NCBI RefSeq assembly: GCF_013393345.1
Contig: NZ_QJRF01000061.1
Location: 248,001-312,000 of the forward strand
DNA from: Pseudomonas taiwanensis
GTDB lineage: Bacteria > Pseudomonadota > Gammaproteobacteria > Pseudomonadales > Pseudomonadaceae
Length of the DNA: 64,000 nucleotides
Direction of reading: 5' to 3'
Shown one piece after another: positions 36,641-45,457 of this stretch. The notes below the pieces were generated by a model that did no database searches, was not told where the DNA came from, and saw only the letters and a list, made by a program, of their open reading frames with translations. The translations under genes were made by a program, and so were the position numbers. Within the stretch, counting starts at the first letter, position 1. Each line of letters starts with the position of its first letter.

Positions 36641-37756
36641 TCAGGTCGTCGTTTCTTCTTCTGCAGTGGTTGTCACCGCCGCGCTCTCCGGCTGGTCGTC
36701 GACCCAGTGCCAGAACAGCATGTAGCCAACGGCGAGCATGACGGGCCCGATGAACAGCCCGATGATGCCGCTGGTGACCATCCCGCCCAGCGCACCGATC
36801 AGCACCACCGGCATCGGCACATTGACGCCACGGCCCAGCAGCAGGGGTTTGAGGATGTTGTCAGACATGCCGGCAACGAAGATGTAGATGGAGAAGATGA
36901 TGGTGCCGGCCGTCGCGCCCTCGGTGGCCAGGACGTATCCGATGACCGGAATCGTGATCAGCAACACGGGCAACTGCATGATGCCCAGCAACAGTACGAG
37001 GATGGCCAGCAAGCCCGCTCCGGGGATGCCCATCAACACGAAGCCGACGCCGACCAGTAGCATCTGGATGAAGGCGATGCCGACCACGCCCTGAGCAACC
37101 GCGCGGATGGTGGCGGTGCACAGGCTGGCGATCTGCGGGCCGCGGTCAGGGCCGGAAATGCGCGAGGCGATCTGCACGGCGCTGCGGGTGCCATTGGCGC
37201 CGTAGGCCATGAGGATGCCGCCGACGATCAGCGCGCCGATGAACAGCAGGAAGCCCGCCCCTACGCCGGCCAGCTTGCCCAGCAGGGTCATCCCCACGCC
37301 ACGCAGGTGCGGCATGAGGTTCTTCAGCAAACTGGTCAGGTCGAGCGAGGCCTGCTGCCAGAAGTCGTACAGCGGCTGGCCGATCAGCGGCCAGCTGGCG
37401 ACTGATTCGTTCGGCGCGGGGATATGCCAGTCGCCGCTTTTGATCAGCTCCAGCGCACCCTGCACGGATTCGGCTATCGACATGCCCAGGAGGTAGATCG
37501 GCACCATCAGCAAGCCCACCGATACGACTACGATCAGGGTCGCCGCGTGCCCGTCGCGCAGGCCCAGCTTCTCCTTGAGCATGCCGTGCAGGGGATAGAA
37601 GGTGACTGCCAGGATCAATGCCCAGAGCATCAGGTTGAGGAAGGGGCTGAAGATTTCGTAGCAGGCGATAGACAAGATGGCGATGAGCCCGGCGCGGATC
37701 AGGACATCCAGCAGTCCACGGGTTATCAGCCGTTCCGAAGTGGGAGTCGGTTGCAT
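36641..37756 (-). CDS. AI-2E family transporter (PerM-like)
   Basis: Inner-membrane protein of 371 aa with about eight hydrophobic segments, of the AI-2E/PerM (UPF0118) family. The C-terminal GRGVNVPMPVVLIGALGGMVTSGIIGLFIGPVMLAVGY is the signature region. Members export autoinducer-2 or act as Na+/H+ antiporters; the name does not prove either. AAGGAG lies before the start. First gene of the minus-strand run, 15 bases upstream of the outer-membrane factor. Confidence 0.9.
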   Translation of the reverse strand: MQPTPTSERLITRGLLDVLIRAGLIAILSIACYEIFSPFLNLMLWALILAVTFYPLHGMLKEKLGLRDGHAATLIVVVSVGLLMVPIYLLGMSIAESVQGALELIKSGDWHIPAPNESVASWPLIGQPLYDFWQQASLDLTSLLKNLMPHLRGVGMTLLGKLAGVGAGFLLFIGALIVGGILMAYGANGTRSAVQIASRISGPDRGPQIASLCTATIRAVAQGVVGIAFIQMLLVGVGFVLMGIPGAGLLAILVLLLGIMQLPVLLITIPVIGYVLATEGATAGTIIFSIYIFVAGMSDNILKPLLLGRGVNVPMPVVLIGALGGMVTSGIIGLFIGPVMLAVGYMLFWHWVDDQPESAAVTTTAEEETTT

Positions 37757-38098
37757 CGAATTCTCCTTTTGCCTAAGTGCAAAGCCAGTCCAAATGGGTA
37801 ACCGACCTAACCACGCCCATGACGCTCTTGTTTGGCAGCGATTCGGTGGGCGCTAAAAGCGAAAATCTTTGAGCAACGACGCAACCTGATCCAAATCATT
37901 TATCGCTTTTGATCGTCATTTCCACCGCAACTCAGGCGTTCGGAACCCTATCGGGCGCCGTGCAGGCAGCGGCGTCGACCTCACACTATCGATGCTGTCG
38001 GTAACCAGCATAGTCGCTGAACGGCAGATGGACCGGCCCTCTTGGGAGCCGGTCCCGACGCGGGCGCATGGAGGGAAAAGCAGACTACCGGTGAGCCA
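37757..38098. other. 342-base intergenic region without a gene
   Basis: Leader of the AI-2E/efflux run and the 3' side of the deaminase gene. The AT-richer part near 37860-37920 is the likely promoter region but no clear hexamers stand out. A hairpin GACCGGC...GCCGGTC lies at about 38030-38054 without a T-run. An ORF beginning at 37992 reads antisense into the deaminase gene and is not credible. Confidence 0.6.
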
Positions 38099-38536
38099 TT
38101 ACTCACCGATATCTTCGCTCCACAGCTCCGGCCTTGCGGCGATGAAGTCCTCCATCAGCTTCACGCACTCGGCGTCCTGCAGTACTTCCAACTCCACGCC
38201 ACGGGCGCGCAACAGCTCTTCCTCGCCGAGGAAAGTACGATTCTCGCCGATGATCACTTTCGGAATGCCGTAGAGCAGGATCGCGCCGCTGCACATCGAA
38301 CAAGGCGACAGCGTGGTGTAGAGCACCGCTTCGCGATAGACGCTGGCGGGTTGGCGCCCGGCGTTCTCGAAGGCGTCCATCTCGCCGTGCTTAATGGCAC
38401 TGCCTTCCTGGATGCGGCGATTGTGGCCCCGGCCGATGATGCGCCCCTTGTGGACGATCACCGAACCGATGGGGATTCCGCCCTCGGCCAATCCCTGGCG
38501 GGCTTCTTCGATGGCGGCTTGCATGAAGGGGTCCAT
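38099..38536 (-). CDS. Fungal-type cytosine deaminase
   Basis: Zinc-dependent deaminase of 145 aa of the CDA fold. Zinc ligands and shuttle are H50, E52 (HGEMDAFENAGR), C79 and C82 (TTLSPCSMCSGAILLYGIPKV). The segment after the second cysteine, GENRTFLGEEELLRARG, and the C-terminal WSEDIGE closely resemble what I recall of yeast cytosine deaminase Fcy1 (GENVNF..., WFEDIGE), unlike the larger amidohydrolase CodA of enterobacteria. So it probably converts cytosine to uracil. It lies 36 bases after the SulP transporter on the same strand. Confidence 0.88.
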   Translation of the reverse strand: MDPFMQAAIEEARQGLAEGGIPIGSVIVHKGRIIGRGHNRRIQEGSAIKHGEMDAFENAGRQPASVYREAVLYTTLSPCSMCSGAILLYGIPKVIIGENRTFLGEEELLRARGVELEVLQDAECVKLMEDFIAARPELWSEDIGE

Positions 38537-38572
38537 GGTCGATCCTTGTTTTCCGTGGGTTGAATCGCCTGT

Positions 38573-40279
38573 TTACGTGAGCGGCTGCGGCGCCTGCAAG
38601 GGCTGCTTCGCCAGCCACACCTGATAGGCATTGATCCCGGCTCTGACCGAACTGAATACCAGCGGCGGCTTCAGCTCGCCCAGCTCGCCGGAGCGCTGCA
38701 GCAATTCATAGGTGGGGCCGAACAGGCGCGCGAAGCCGAAGTGGACACCCTGGGCTGCCAGCGTCTGCTGGACTTCCCGCAAGGTAGCGAGGCCCGTCAG
38801 ATCGAGGTTGATCATGGTTTCGGCGTTGAGCAGTACCGCGCGCGGGTGGTCCGCCTGCTCCACCAGGCGCAACAGGCGCTGCTTGAAGTAGTCGGCATTG
38901 AAGAACAGCAGCGGCGCGTCGAAGCGGTAGATCAGCAGCCCCGGCAGGGTGGTCGCCTGTGGATAACGACTCATCTCCACCTGGCCGTCGACACCTTCCA
39001 CCCAGCCGAGCAACGCATCGGTGGGACGGTAGGTGAAATACAGCAGGCGCAGCAGGGCCAGCGATATCGCGACCAGGATGCCAGGCAACACGCCCACGCC
39101 CAGCACACCCACGGTGGTCAGCAGGCAGAGCCCGCATTCGAAGCGACTGAGGCGCCAGAAGGCCCTGAGCGCGCGGAAGTCGATCAGTCCCCAGCCGGCG
39201 AGCATCAGTACGGCGCCCAGGGCGGCGATGGGAACCCAGGCCAGCGGGCCGTGGAGGAACACCAGTACCGCGACTATCACCAGCGCCACCACGACGCTGA
39301 CCATCTGCGTCTTGCCGCCCACCAGGTCGTTCACCGCCGTGCGCGAATCCGCGCCGCTGATGACGAAGGACTGCGAGACCCCGGCGCCGATGTTGGCCAG
39401 GCCCAGGGCGATGAACTCATGGTTGGCGTCGATGGCGTAGCCGTGGCGGGCAGCGAAGCTGCGGGCGGTGAGCATGGCGCTGCAGAAACTGACAATGGTG
39501 ATACCGGTGGCGTCCCGCAGCAGACCGAGCAGTTCCTGGTAGCTGGTGCGCGGCCAGCTCAGCTCGGGCAAGCCAGCCGGGACGGCGCCCAGCAGGGCCA
39601 CACCATGCCGGTCGAGTCCCAGCAAGGCGGCCGCCAGTGAAGCCAGCACGAGAACGACCAGCGAGACCGGCAGCCGTGGCCAGCGCCGGGGCAGGACGAT
39701 CATCAACGACAGCGCCACAGCACCCAGGGCCAGGGTCGGCAGGTGGGTGTTGGCGAGGTTGCGGATCATCGCCAACAGGCCGGCGATGAAGCCGCTGGTT
39801 TCGCTCTGGTAGCCCAGCAGCTTGCCGAGCTGGCCGGCCAGCAGGCTGAGACCGATGCCGTTGAGGTAACCCACCAGGATCGGCCGCGAGAGAAAGCTGG
39901 CGATGAATCCAGCGCGGATGAGACCGGCCAGGATCGACAACAGTCCGACCATCACCGCGACGATCATCGACAGATGCACCAGTCGCTGCGGGTCGCCCGC
40001 CGCCAAGGGGGTGATGGCGGCGGCCACCATGGCGGCAGTGGCCGCATCCGGCCCCACCATCAGTTGCCGGGAGCCGCCTACCAGGGCGTAGATCAGCATC
40101 GGCAGGATGCAGGCGTAGAGCCCGACCTGAGCGGGAAAACCGATGATCTGCGCGTAAGCGATGGCGGTAGGAATCTGTACCGCGGCCACTGACAGGCCCG
40201 CCATGAGGTCAGGGCGCAGCCATTCGCGGCGATAGTGGAAACGGCTGATACGATCACGCAGCCTGTGGATCAGGAACAT
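38573..40279 (-). CDS. SulP-family anion transporter with STAS domain
   Basis: Inner-membrane transporter of 568 aa of the SulP/SLC26 family: about 12-14 hydrophobic segments with the signature region GLYACILPMLIYALVGGSRQLMVGPDAATAAMVAAA, followed by a cytoplasmic STAS domain (residues about 435-550, HPRAVLLNAETMINLDLTGLATLREV). Substrates in the family are sulfate, bicarbonate or dicarboxylates. Its apparent cotranscription with a cytosine deaminase is unusual. Start at 40279 lacks a strong ribosome site. Confidence 0.92.
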   Translation of the reverse strand: MFLIHRLRDRISRFHYRREWLRPDLMAGLSVAAVQIPTAIAYAQIIGFPAQVGLYACILPMLIYALVGGSRQLMVGPDAATAAMVAAAITPLAAGDPQRLVHLSMIVAVMVGLLSILAGLIRAGFIASFLSRPILVGYLNGIGLSLLAGQLGKLLGYQSETSGFIAGLLAMIRNLANTHLPTLALGAVALSLMIVLPRRWPRLPVSLVVLVLASLAAALLGLDRHGVALLGAVPAGLPELSWPRTSYQELLGLLRDATGITIVSFCSAMLTARSFAARHGYAIDANHEFIALGLANIGAGVSQSFVISGADSRTAVNDLVGGKTQMVSVVVALVIVAVLVFLHGPLAWVPIAALGAVLMLAGWGLIDFRALRAFWRLSRFECGLCLLTTVGVLGVGVLPGILVAISLALLRLLYFTYRPTDALLGWVEGVDGQVEMSRYPQATTLPGLLIYRFDAPLLFFNADYFKQRLLRLVEQADHPRAVLLNAETMINLDLTGLATLREVQQTLAAQGVHFGFARLFGPTYELLQRSGELGELKPPLVFSSVRAGINAYQVWLAKQPLQAPQPLT

Positions 40280-40361
40280 TTAAGGCCGTCCGCTTGAGAT
40301 AACTTCAGAAGCTTAGGCCCGCAACGCCGGGATGGCCCCGGCGTCGCATCACTTTTGAGAA

Positions 40362-40775
40362 TTAATGATCTTTCTCACAGTTGATCATCCAGGGCACTCC
40401 GAAGCGGTCCACCAGCATGCCGAAGCGTGCGGCCCAGAAGGTCTGCGCCAGGGGCATCTGGATCTGGCCACCCTCGGCCAGGGCATTGAAGACCCGCTCA
40501 GCCTCCACAATCCGATCGACATTGATCGAAACGCTGATGCCGCTGATGCCCGTGAAAGGCGCCTGGGGCGGGCAATCCGAGCCCATGATCACCTGGTCAC
40601 CCACCGCCAGGCGGGCATGCATGATCTTGTCGCGGAAGTTTTCCGGCACATCTTCGCTGGCAGGGCTTTCGGCGAAGCTCAGAAAGGCTTCCAGCGTGCC
40701 ATTGAGCACCTTGGCGTAGAACTGGAAGGCTGGTCCGCACTGGCCATCGAACGTGAGGTAGGGATCGATTTTCAT
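40362..40775 (-). CDS. VOC/PhnB-like protein
   Basis: Protein of 137 aa of the vicinal-oxygen-chelate fold, PhnB/3-demethylubiquinone-methyltransferase-like group: YLTFDGQCGPAFQFYAKVLNG near the N-terminus and FWAARFGMLVDRFGVPWMINCEK at the end. These are usually of unknown function. The open frame continues upstream, but the start at 40775 is set by homology and the GGAGACTCT region. It follows the YCII-like gene by 29 bases. Confidence 0.9.
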   Translation of the reverse strand: MKIDPYLTFDGQCGPAFQFYAKVLNGTLEAFLSFAESPASEDVPENFRDKIMHARLAVGDQVIMGSDCPPQAPFTGISGISVSINVDRIVEAERVFNALAEGGQIQMPLAQTFWAARFGMLVDRFGVPWMINCEKDH

Positions 40776-40804
40776 GAGAGTCTCCTGTCCGGTTTTTTCA
40801 GCCG

Positions 40805-41227
40805 TCACTGCTGTTTGGCTTTCTCGAAGACGCGTTGTTCCTGCTCGCGCAATTCGGGGGTGAACTCCGCGCCGAAGTCTTCGGCCTCGAACACCTGACG
40901 AATCTCGATTTCGGAGTCGGACAGCATCGGATTGGGGCAGCGTTTGACCCACTCGATGCACTCTTCCAGGGAATTGACCTTGAACAGCCAGAAGCCGGCA
41001 ATCAGTTCCTTGGTTTCGGCGAAGGGACCATCGACGACGGAACGGTCCTTGCCCTTGAACTGCACGCGCGCCCCTCTGGAGCTGGGGTGCAACCCCTCGC
41101 CAGAGAGCAGGACGCCGGCGTTGACCAGCGCCTCGTTGTACTGGCCCATGGCCGTGAGCAGTTCCGTGCTGGGCATGATGCCCGCTTCCGATTCCTTGGT
41201 TGCTTTGACAATCACCATGAAGCGCAT
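40805..41227 (-). CDS. YCII-related (DGPF-domain) protein
   Basis: Protein of 140 aa, YCII/DGPF family: MRFMVIVKATKESEAG, then VVDGPFAETKELIAGFWLFKV with the DGPF motif. Relatives are ferredoxin-like small folds, often encoded with an ECF sigma factor and a PhnB-like protein; here only the PhnB-like partner is present. Start at 41227 has AGGAG. Confidence 0.9.
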   Translation of the reverse strand: MRFMVIVKATKESEAGIMPSTELLTAMGQYNEALVNAGVLLSGEGLHPSSRGARVQFKGKDRSVVDGPFAETKELIAGFWLFKVNSLEECIEWVKRCPNPMLSDSEIEIRQVFEAEDFGAEFTPELREQEQRVFEKAKQQ

Positions 41228-41425
41228 TGTTGTTCTCCTGTTGGGTGGCATGAACGCCAGCCTGCGAGCGTTGCCTGCTGAGTGTGCTTATTGGTCGATG
41301 GGGGCTCGACGAGATCGACAGCAGGCCGAAAAAAAACTTCGCGGGGACGCAGGACTGGATCAGCGTAGCCCTGGATGGAGAAGTTGCGCGGATGGGGTGA
41401 CGGGTGAGCAAGTAGCTGCATTGCC

Positions 41426-41482
41426 CGTAGGAGCTGGCTTGCCAGCGAATGGCCCCTTTTCGCTAGCAAGCTAGCTCCTACG
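41426..41482. repeat. REP-type palindrome
   Basis: CGTAGGAGCTGGCTTGCCAGCG and its facing arm GCTAGCAAGCTAGCTCCTACG. Near copy of the element at 3523-3575. Confidence 0.87.
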
Positions 41483-41529
41483 AGGCTCCTGGACACTAAC
41501 GCAGGCGTAGCCATCTCAAGCGCCAAAGC

Positions 41530-41664
41530 CCCCGTAGGAGCGGGGCACGCTGCGCGCGCCTTGTTGGGCTTCGCTTCGCTCTGCGCCAACCTACGGGGAT
41601 GTGCGTCCATCGCGGCTTCAATGTGGGGGCGATTTCAATCGCCAAGCAGGCCGAAGGTCTGCCC
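41530..41664. repeat. Patchwork of truncated repeats before recJ
   Basis: CCCCGTAGG (41530-41538) faces CCTACGGGG (41590-41598); the DNA between contains TTGTTGGGCTTCGC and CCAACCTACG, as in the repeats at 1201-1691. Directly after comes a half-copy of the 100-base family (ATGTGGGGGCGATTTCAATCGCC, 41621 onward, to about 41664), ending 20 bases before the recJ stop. With the REP at 41426 this makes up most of the 457-base gap 41228-41684. Confidence 0.8.
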
Positions 41665-41684
41665 ATAACGGTCCGCTACGGGAA

Positions 41685-43400
41685 TCAGCGCGGTGCGATG
41701 TGGGCGACCATCAGTTGCACGCTTTCCTGGCCACGGTATTCGTTGACGTCCAGCTTGTAGGCCACCTCGGCCCAGCGGACGCTGGCGTTGGGCCATTGCT
41801 CGCGGTCGATGTTGAAGGCGATGCCGTCCAGTTGCACCGAGCCGCATTCACTCTTCAGCACCAGCTTCAGGTGGCGTTCGCCGACCAGGCGCTGCTGGAC
41901 GATCTGGAATACGCCGTGGAACAGCGGTTCGGGGAAGTGCTGGCCCCAGGGGCCGGCCAGGCGCAGGGCACGGGCCAGCTCCAGGTGGAATTCCTCGATG
42001 CTCAGTTGGCCGTCGGAGAGCAGGCGGCCGGTGAGATCGTCTTCATCGAGCTGCCGGCGCGTCTCGGCGTCGAAGGCCGCGGCGAAGGCGCCGAAGTTTT
42101 CCACAGGCAGGGACAGGCCGGCCGCCATCGCGTGGCCGCCGAACTTGCTGATCAGGCCCGGATGACGGGCGGCGACGGCATCCAGCGCGTCGCGGATGTG
42201 GAAGCCGGGCACCGAGCGCGCCGAGCCCTTGAGCAGGCCGTCACCGGCATCGGCGAAGGCGATGGTCGGGCGGTGGTAGCGTTCTTTCAGACGCGAGGCG
42301 AGGATGCCGATCACGCCCTGGTGCCAGTCCGGCTCGAATACGCAGAGCCCGAACGGCATGTCTTCGATGGGCAGGTTCTTCAGCTGGGCCAGCGCCTCGC
42401 GTTGCATGCCCTGCTCGATGGCCTTGCGGTCCTGGTTGAGCTGATCCAGCTGCACGGCCATGTCGCGGGCCAGGGCTTCGTCTTCGCAAAGCAGGCATTC
42501 GATGCCGAGGCTCATGTCGTCCAGGCGGCCGGCAGCGTTGAGGCGCGGGCCGAGGATGAAGCCCAGGTCGGTGGAGGTGATGCGCCCTGCCGGGCGGCCG
42601 GCGACTTCGAGGATCGCCTTGAGACCGGCACGGGCGCGGCCGGCGCGGATACGCGCGAGGCCCTGGTGCACGAGGATGCGGTTGTTGGCGTCCAGGGGCA
42701 CCACGTCGGCGACGCTGCCCAGGGCCACCAGGTCGAGCAGATCGCCCAGGTTGGGTTCCTTGAGGCCGGCACGAGCGAACCAGTCGACCTCACGCAGGCG
42801 CGCGCGCAGGGCCATCAGGACGTAGAAGATCACGCCAACGCCGGCCAGGGACTTGCTGGGGAAATCGCAGCCGGGCTGGTTGGGATTGACGATGGCGTCC
42901 GCCGCCGGCAATTCCGGCCCCGGCAGGTGGTGATCGGTGACCAGCACCTTGAGCCCGGCGGCCTTGGCAGCGGCCACGCCTTCGACGCTGGAGATACCGT
43001 TGTCCACCGTCACCAGCAGGTCGGGCTGGCGGGTCAGCGCGACGGCAACGATCTCCGGCGTCAGGCCATAGCCGTACTCGAAGCGATTAGGCACCAGGTA
43101 ATCGACGTGGAAGGCGCCGAGCATGCGCAGGCCGAGTACGCCGACGCTGCTGGCAGTGGCGCCGTCGGCATCGAAGTCGCCGACGTAGAGAATGCGCTGG
43201 CGCTTCTCCAGCGCCTCCACCAGCAGCTCTACAGCGGCATCGATGCCCTTGAGCTGCTGGTAGGGGATCAACCGCGCCAGGCTCTTGTCCAGCTCCGCCA
43301 CGGACTGAACGCCACGGGCGGCGTAGAGACGGGTCAGCAGCGGGGGTAGCTCGCCCAGGTCGGGCAGGACATCGGGCAGGACGCGGTGTTCGATACGCAT
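41685..43400 (-). CDS. recJ: Single-stranded-DNA-specific exonuclease RecJ
   Basis: 5'-3' exonuclease of 571 aa acting in recombination and mismatch repair. DHH-family metal motifs: YVGDFDADGATASS, VTVDNGIS, TDHHLPG; DHHA1 motif GGHAMAAGLSL; C-terminal OB-like domain. The start at 43400 (MRIEHRVLPDVLPD) is chosen by homology; the open frame runs further up into repeat DNA at 43427-43450. It lies 100 bases downstream of the YaeQ gene. Confidence 0.95.
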   Translation of the reverse strand: MRIEHRVLPDVLPDLGELPPLLTRLYAARGVQSVAELDKSLARLIPYQQLKGIDAAVELLVEALEKRQRILYVGDFDADGATASSVGVLGLRMLGAFHVDYLVPNRFEYGYGLTPEIVAVALTRQPDLLVTVDNGISSVEGVAAAKAAGLKVLVTDHHLPGPELPAADAIVNPNQPGCDFPSKSLAGVGVIFYVLMALRARLREVDWFARAGLKEPNLGDLLDLVALGSVADVVPLDANNRILVHQGLARIRAGRARAGLKAILEVAGRPAGRITSTDLGFILGPRLNAAGRLDDMSLGIECLLCEDEALARDMAVQLDQLNQDRKAIEQGMQREALAQLKNLPIEDMPFGLCVFEPDWHQGVIGILASRLKERYHRPTIAFADAGDGLLKGSARSVPGFHIRDALDAVAARHPGLISKFGGHAMAAGLSLPVENFGAFAAAFDAETRRQLDEDDLTGRLLSDGQLSIEEFHLELARALRLAGPWGQHFPEPLFHGVFQIVQQRLVGERHLKLVLKSECGSVQLDGIAFNIDREQWPNASVRWAEVAYKLDVNEYRGQESVQLMVAHIAPR

Positions 43401-43426
43401 GGAAGGTCCAATCTTTGAATCGACTT

Positions 43427-43450
43427 CCCCTCTCCCTCCCGGGAAAGGGC
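43427..43450. repeat. Truncated CTCTCCC-type palindrome upstream of recJ
   Basis: CCCCTCTCCCTCCCGGGAAAGGG-like element, cut here to the core; related to those at 22830 and 25874. Lies between yaeQ and recJ, in the RecJ leader. Confidence 0.65.
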
Positions 43451-43500
43451 CTTGGGGCAAAGGCTTGGCGCCCTGCCCCGGAAATCCTCCGGACTTCCGA

Positions 43501-44040
43501 TCAACGTTCCCCGGCGAGCCACTCCAGCGGGACTTCGTGCTGGCCGCGCTCATCGGTGATGAACAGCTCACCGTCGCTGATCATCACGCTCCAGCTGATT
43601 GAGCGCGGCAGGTCGCGGGCCAATTCTTCCAGGGCTTCCTGGCCGACGGCGACGACGTTGATGTTCTTCAGGCTGCGCACGCCATCCAGCACCTTGTTCT
43701 GCCAGACGCGCAGGTTGCCGTAGGCCACCAGGCTGAAACGCTCGGTACGGCGCGAGCACCAGGTGATGCGCTCGGCATCCGGCTGGCCCACTTCGATCCA
43801 GTGCAGGACGCGGTCATCCAGGCTCTTTTCCCACAGGGCCGGCTCGTCCACGTCCGACAGGCCACGGCCGAACGACAGCTGCTCGTGGTACCACAGCGCG
43901 TAGGCGATCAACCGCACAGCCAGGCGTTCCTCGGTTTCCGAGGGGTGCTTGGCAACGGTGAAACGCAGGTTCTCGTAGACGCTGCGGTCGAGGTCAGTGA
44001 GGTTGAGGTCGACTTTGTAGGGGGTCGCTTGGAGGGCCAT
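43501..44040 (-). CDS. yaeQ: YaeQ family protein
   Basis: Protein of 179 aa, YaeQ family, a PD-(D/E)XK-like fold; E. coli YaeQ suppresses loss of RfaH-dependent haemolysin expression, but its biochemical role is unsettled. Signature regions: YKVDLNLTDLDRSVYENLRFTVAKHPSETEERLAVRLIAYAL and WIEVGQPDAERITWCSRRTERFSLVAYG. Same strand as recJ. Confidence 0.93.
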   Translation of the reverse strand: MALQATPYKVDLNLTDLDRSVYENLRFTVAKHPSETEERLAVRLIAYALWYHEQLSFGRGLSDVDEPALWEKSLDDRVLHWIEVGQPDAERITWCSRRTERFSLVAYGNLRVWQNKVLDGVRSLKNINVVAVGQEALEELARDLPRSISWSVMISDGELFITDERGQHEVPLEWLAGER

Positions 44041-44112
44041 GGCGGGCTTCTTGGTGATTCTCGGAGGGCGGCAAGTCTACCCTGATTCCTCCGCCTTGGC
44101 TGAGCCTTCCGG

Positions 44113-45267
44113 CTAATCGGCGGGATAGCGCTGAATGCGGTTGCGGCCCTTGTCCTTCGCGGCGTAGAGCGCGTCGTCGGCCAGCGAGAGCAGGCGGAAC
44201 AGGTCGTAGCCGGCGTCCCTGGAGCTGACGATACCGATGCTGACGCTGAGCTCTCCCGGCTCCTGGAAGGGCACCTCGGCGAACTCGCGGCGAATACGCT
44301 CGGCCACCTGGGCGCCGGCTTCATCGTCGGCATCGGCCAGCAGGCAGGCGAATTCCTCGCCACCGATGCGACCGAACACGTCCTGCTTGCGCATGCTGCC
44401 GACGGCGATGCGGGTGAACGCCACCAGGGCCTCGTCGCCGGTGGCGTGGCCATAGCTGTCGTTCAGGCGCTTGAAGTGGTCGAGGTCGCAGAGCAGCAGG
44501 GCTACCGGCTCACGCCGGTGCTCGCAGCTCTCCAGGAGGTATTCGCCGGTGGTCATGAAGGCGCGCCGGTTGCCGACGCCGGTGAGCGGATCGCAATAGG
44601 CGGCGGCACGAAACTTCAGTTCGGCGCGTTCCTTGACCATGGACAGGGTGACGAAAGCGATACCGATGGCGTACAGCAGGGTCTCGAATACCAGCAGGGA
44701 AAAGAAGTTGGTGCCCTGGCCGCTACTGGCCAGGGCCGCATCGAAGGGCATGCCGCGATCGATCACGATGCGCACGCTGTAGAACACCATGTGGAAGACG
44801 GTCAGTACCAGGGCCGGCATGTAGGCCACTTCCAGCGACTGGCGACTGCGCCAGAGCTCGTGGGCGCTCAGCCCGCAATAACAGACTGTGATCAACGAGC
44901 TGACCGCGATGCGCACGGTCAGGGATTCGTAGAAGGCCGGGTTGAGACAGAGCAGCACCCATACCAACGCGCCGGCGCAGATTCCCGGCACGTGTGGTTG
45001 ACGCCCGGCGAACACCCGCATGGCGGTCCAGTTCATGGCCGCGCAGAAGTGCAACACCACATTGCCCAGCACCAGGGGCACGAAGTCCATGCCGACGCCG
45101 CGCAAGCTGCCCAGCACGGTTCCCAGGGCTCCCAGCAACAGCATGGCCGCGAGATAACCGAGCGTCGGTTCGCGGCGGCCACGACGCCAGGCGTGCAGCA
45201 TGAGCAGGCCCACCAGGGCGAGGACATAGATATCCACAAGCACCAGCGTGGGGACATTCAGTTGCAT
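44113..45267 (-). CDS. Membrane-bound diguanylate cyclase (GGDEF)
   Basis: Protein of 384 aa with about six to seven hydrophobic segments in the first 220 residues, then a GGDEF domain: DPLTGVGNRRAF, LLLCDLDHFKRLNDSYGHATGDEAL and the active site GGEEF. The inhibitory I-site RKQD lies five residues before it, so product inhibition is likely. It should make cyclic di-GMP in response to a signal sensed in the membrane. Start at 45267 has GGAGGAGGG. It stands alone, divergent from the CoA-transferase gene. Confidence 0.93.
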   Translation of the reverse strand: MQLNVPTLVLVDIYVLALVGLLMLHAWRRGRREPTLGYLAAMLLLGALGTVLGSLRGVGMDFVPLVLGNVVLHFCAAMNWTAMRVFAGRQPHVPGICAGALVWVLLCLNPAFYESLTVRIAVSSLITVCYCGLSAHELWRSRQSLEVAYMPALVLTVFHMVFYSVRIVIDRGMPFDAALASSGQGTNFFSLLVFETLLYAIGIAFVTLSMVKERAELKFRAAAYCDPLTGVGNRRAFMTTGEYLLESCEHRREPVALLLCDLDHFKRLNDSYGHATGDEALVAFTRIAVGSMRKQDVFGRIGGEEFACLLADADDEAGAQVAERIRREFAEVPFQEPGELSVSIGIVSSRDAGYDLFRLLSLADDALYAAKDKGRNRIQRYPAD

Positions 45268-45457
45268 GCACCCTCCTCCCGGCACGTTCCGGGCGACAAG
45301 TGGCTGCGGCTGGCGAGGCGTTCTGGCATGGCGGTCAAGGCACGCGAATCAGGGTCCTGCCAAGAACTTTAAGTCGCCCCGCGAGGGTGCGCCAGCGGCA
45401 AACCAGGCTGTTCGCAACAACCCCCGAGGGAGTAGAGTCGCCGCCATTGCCTGGCCC

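Noticed and set aside
37992-38273. 93-codon plus-strand ORF starting in the 37757-38098 gap
   Set aside because: Most of it is antisense to the cytosine deaminase; no ribosome site or recognisable sequence.
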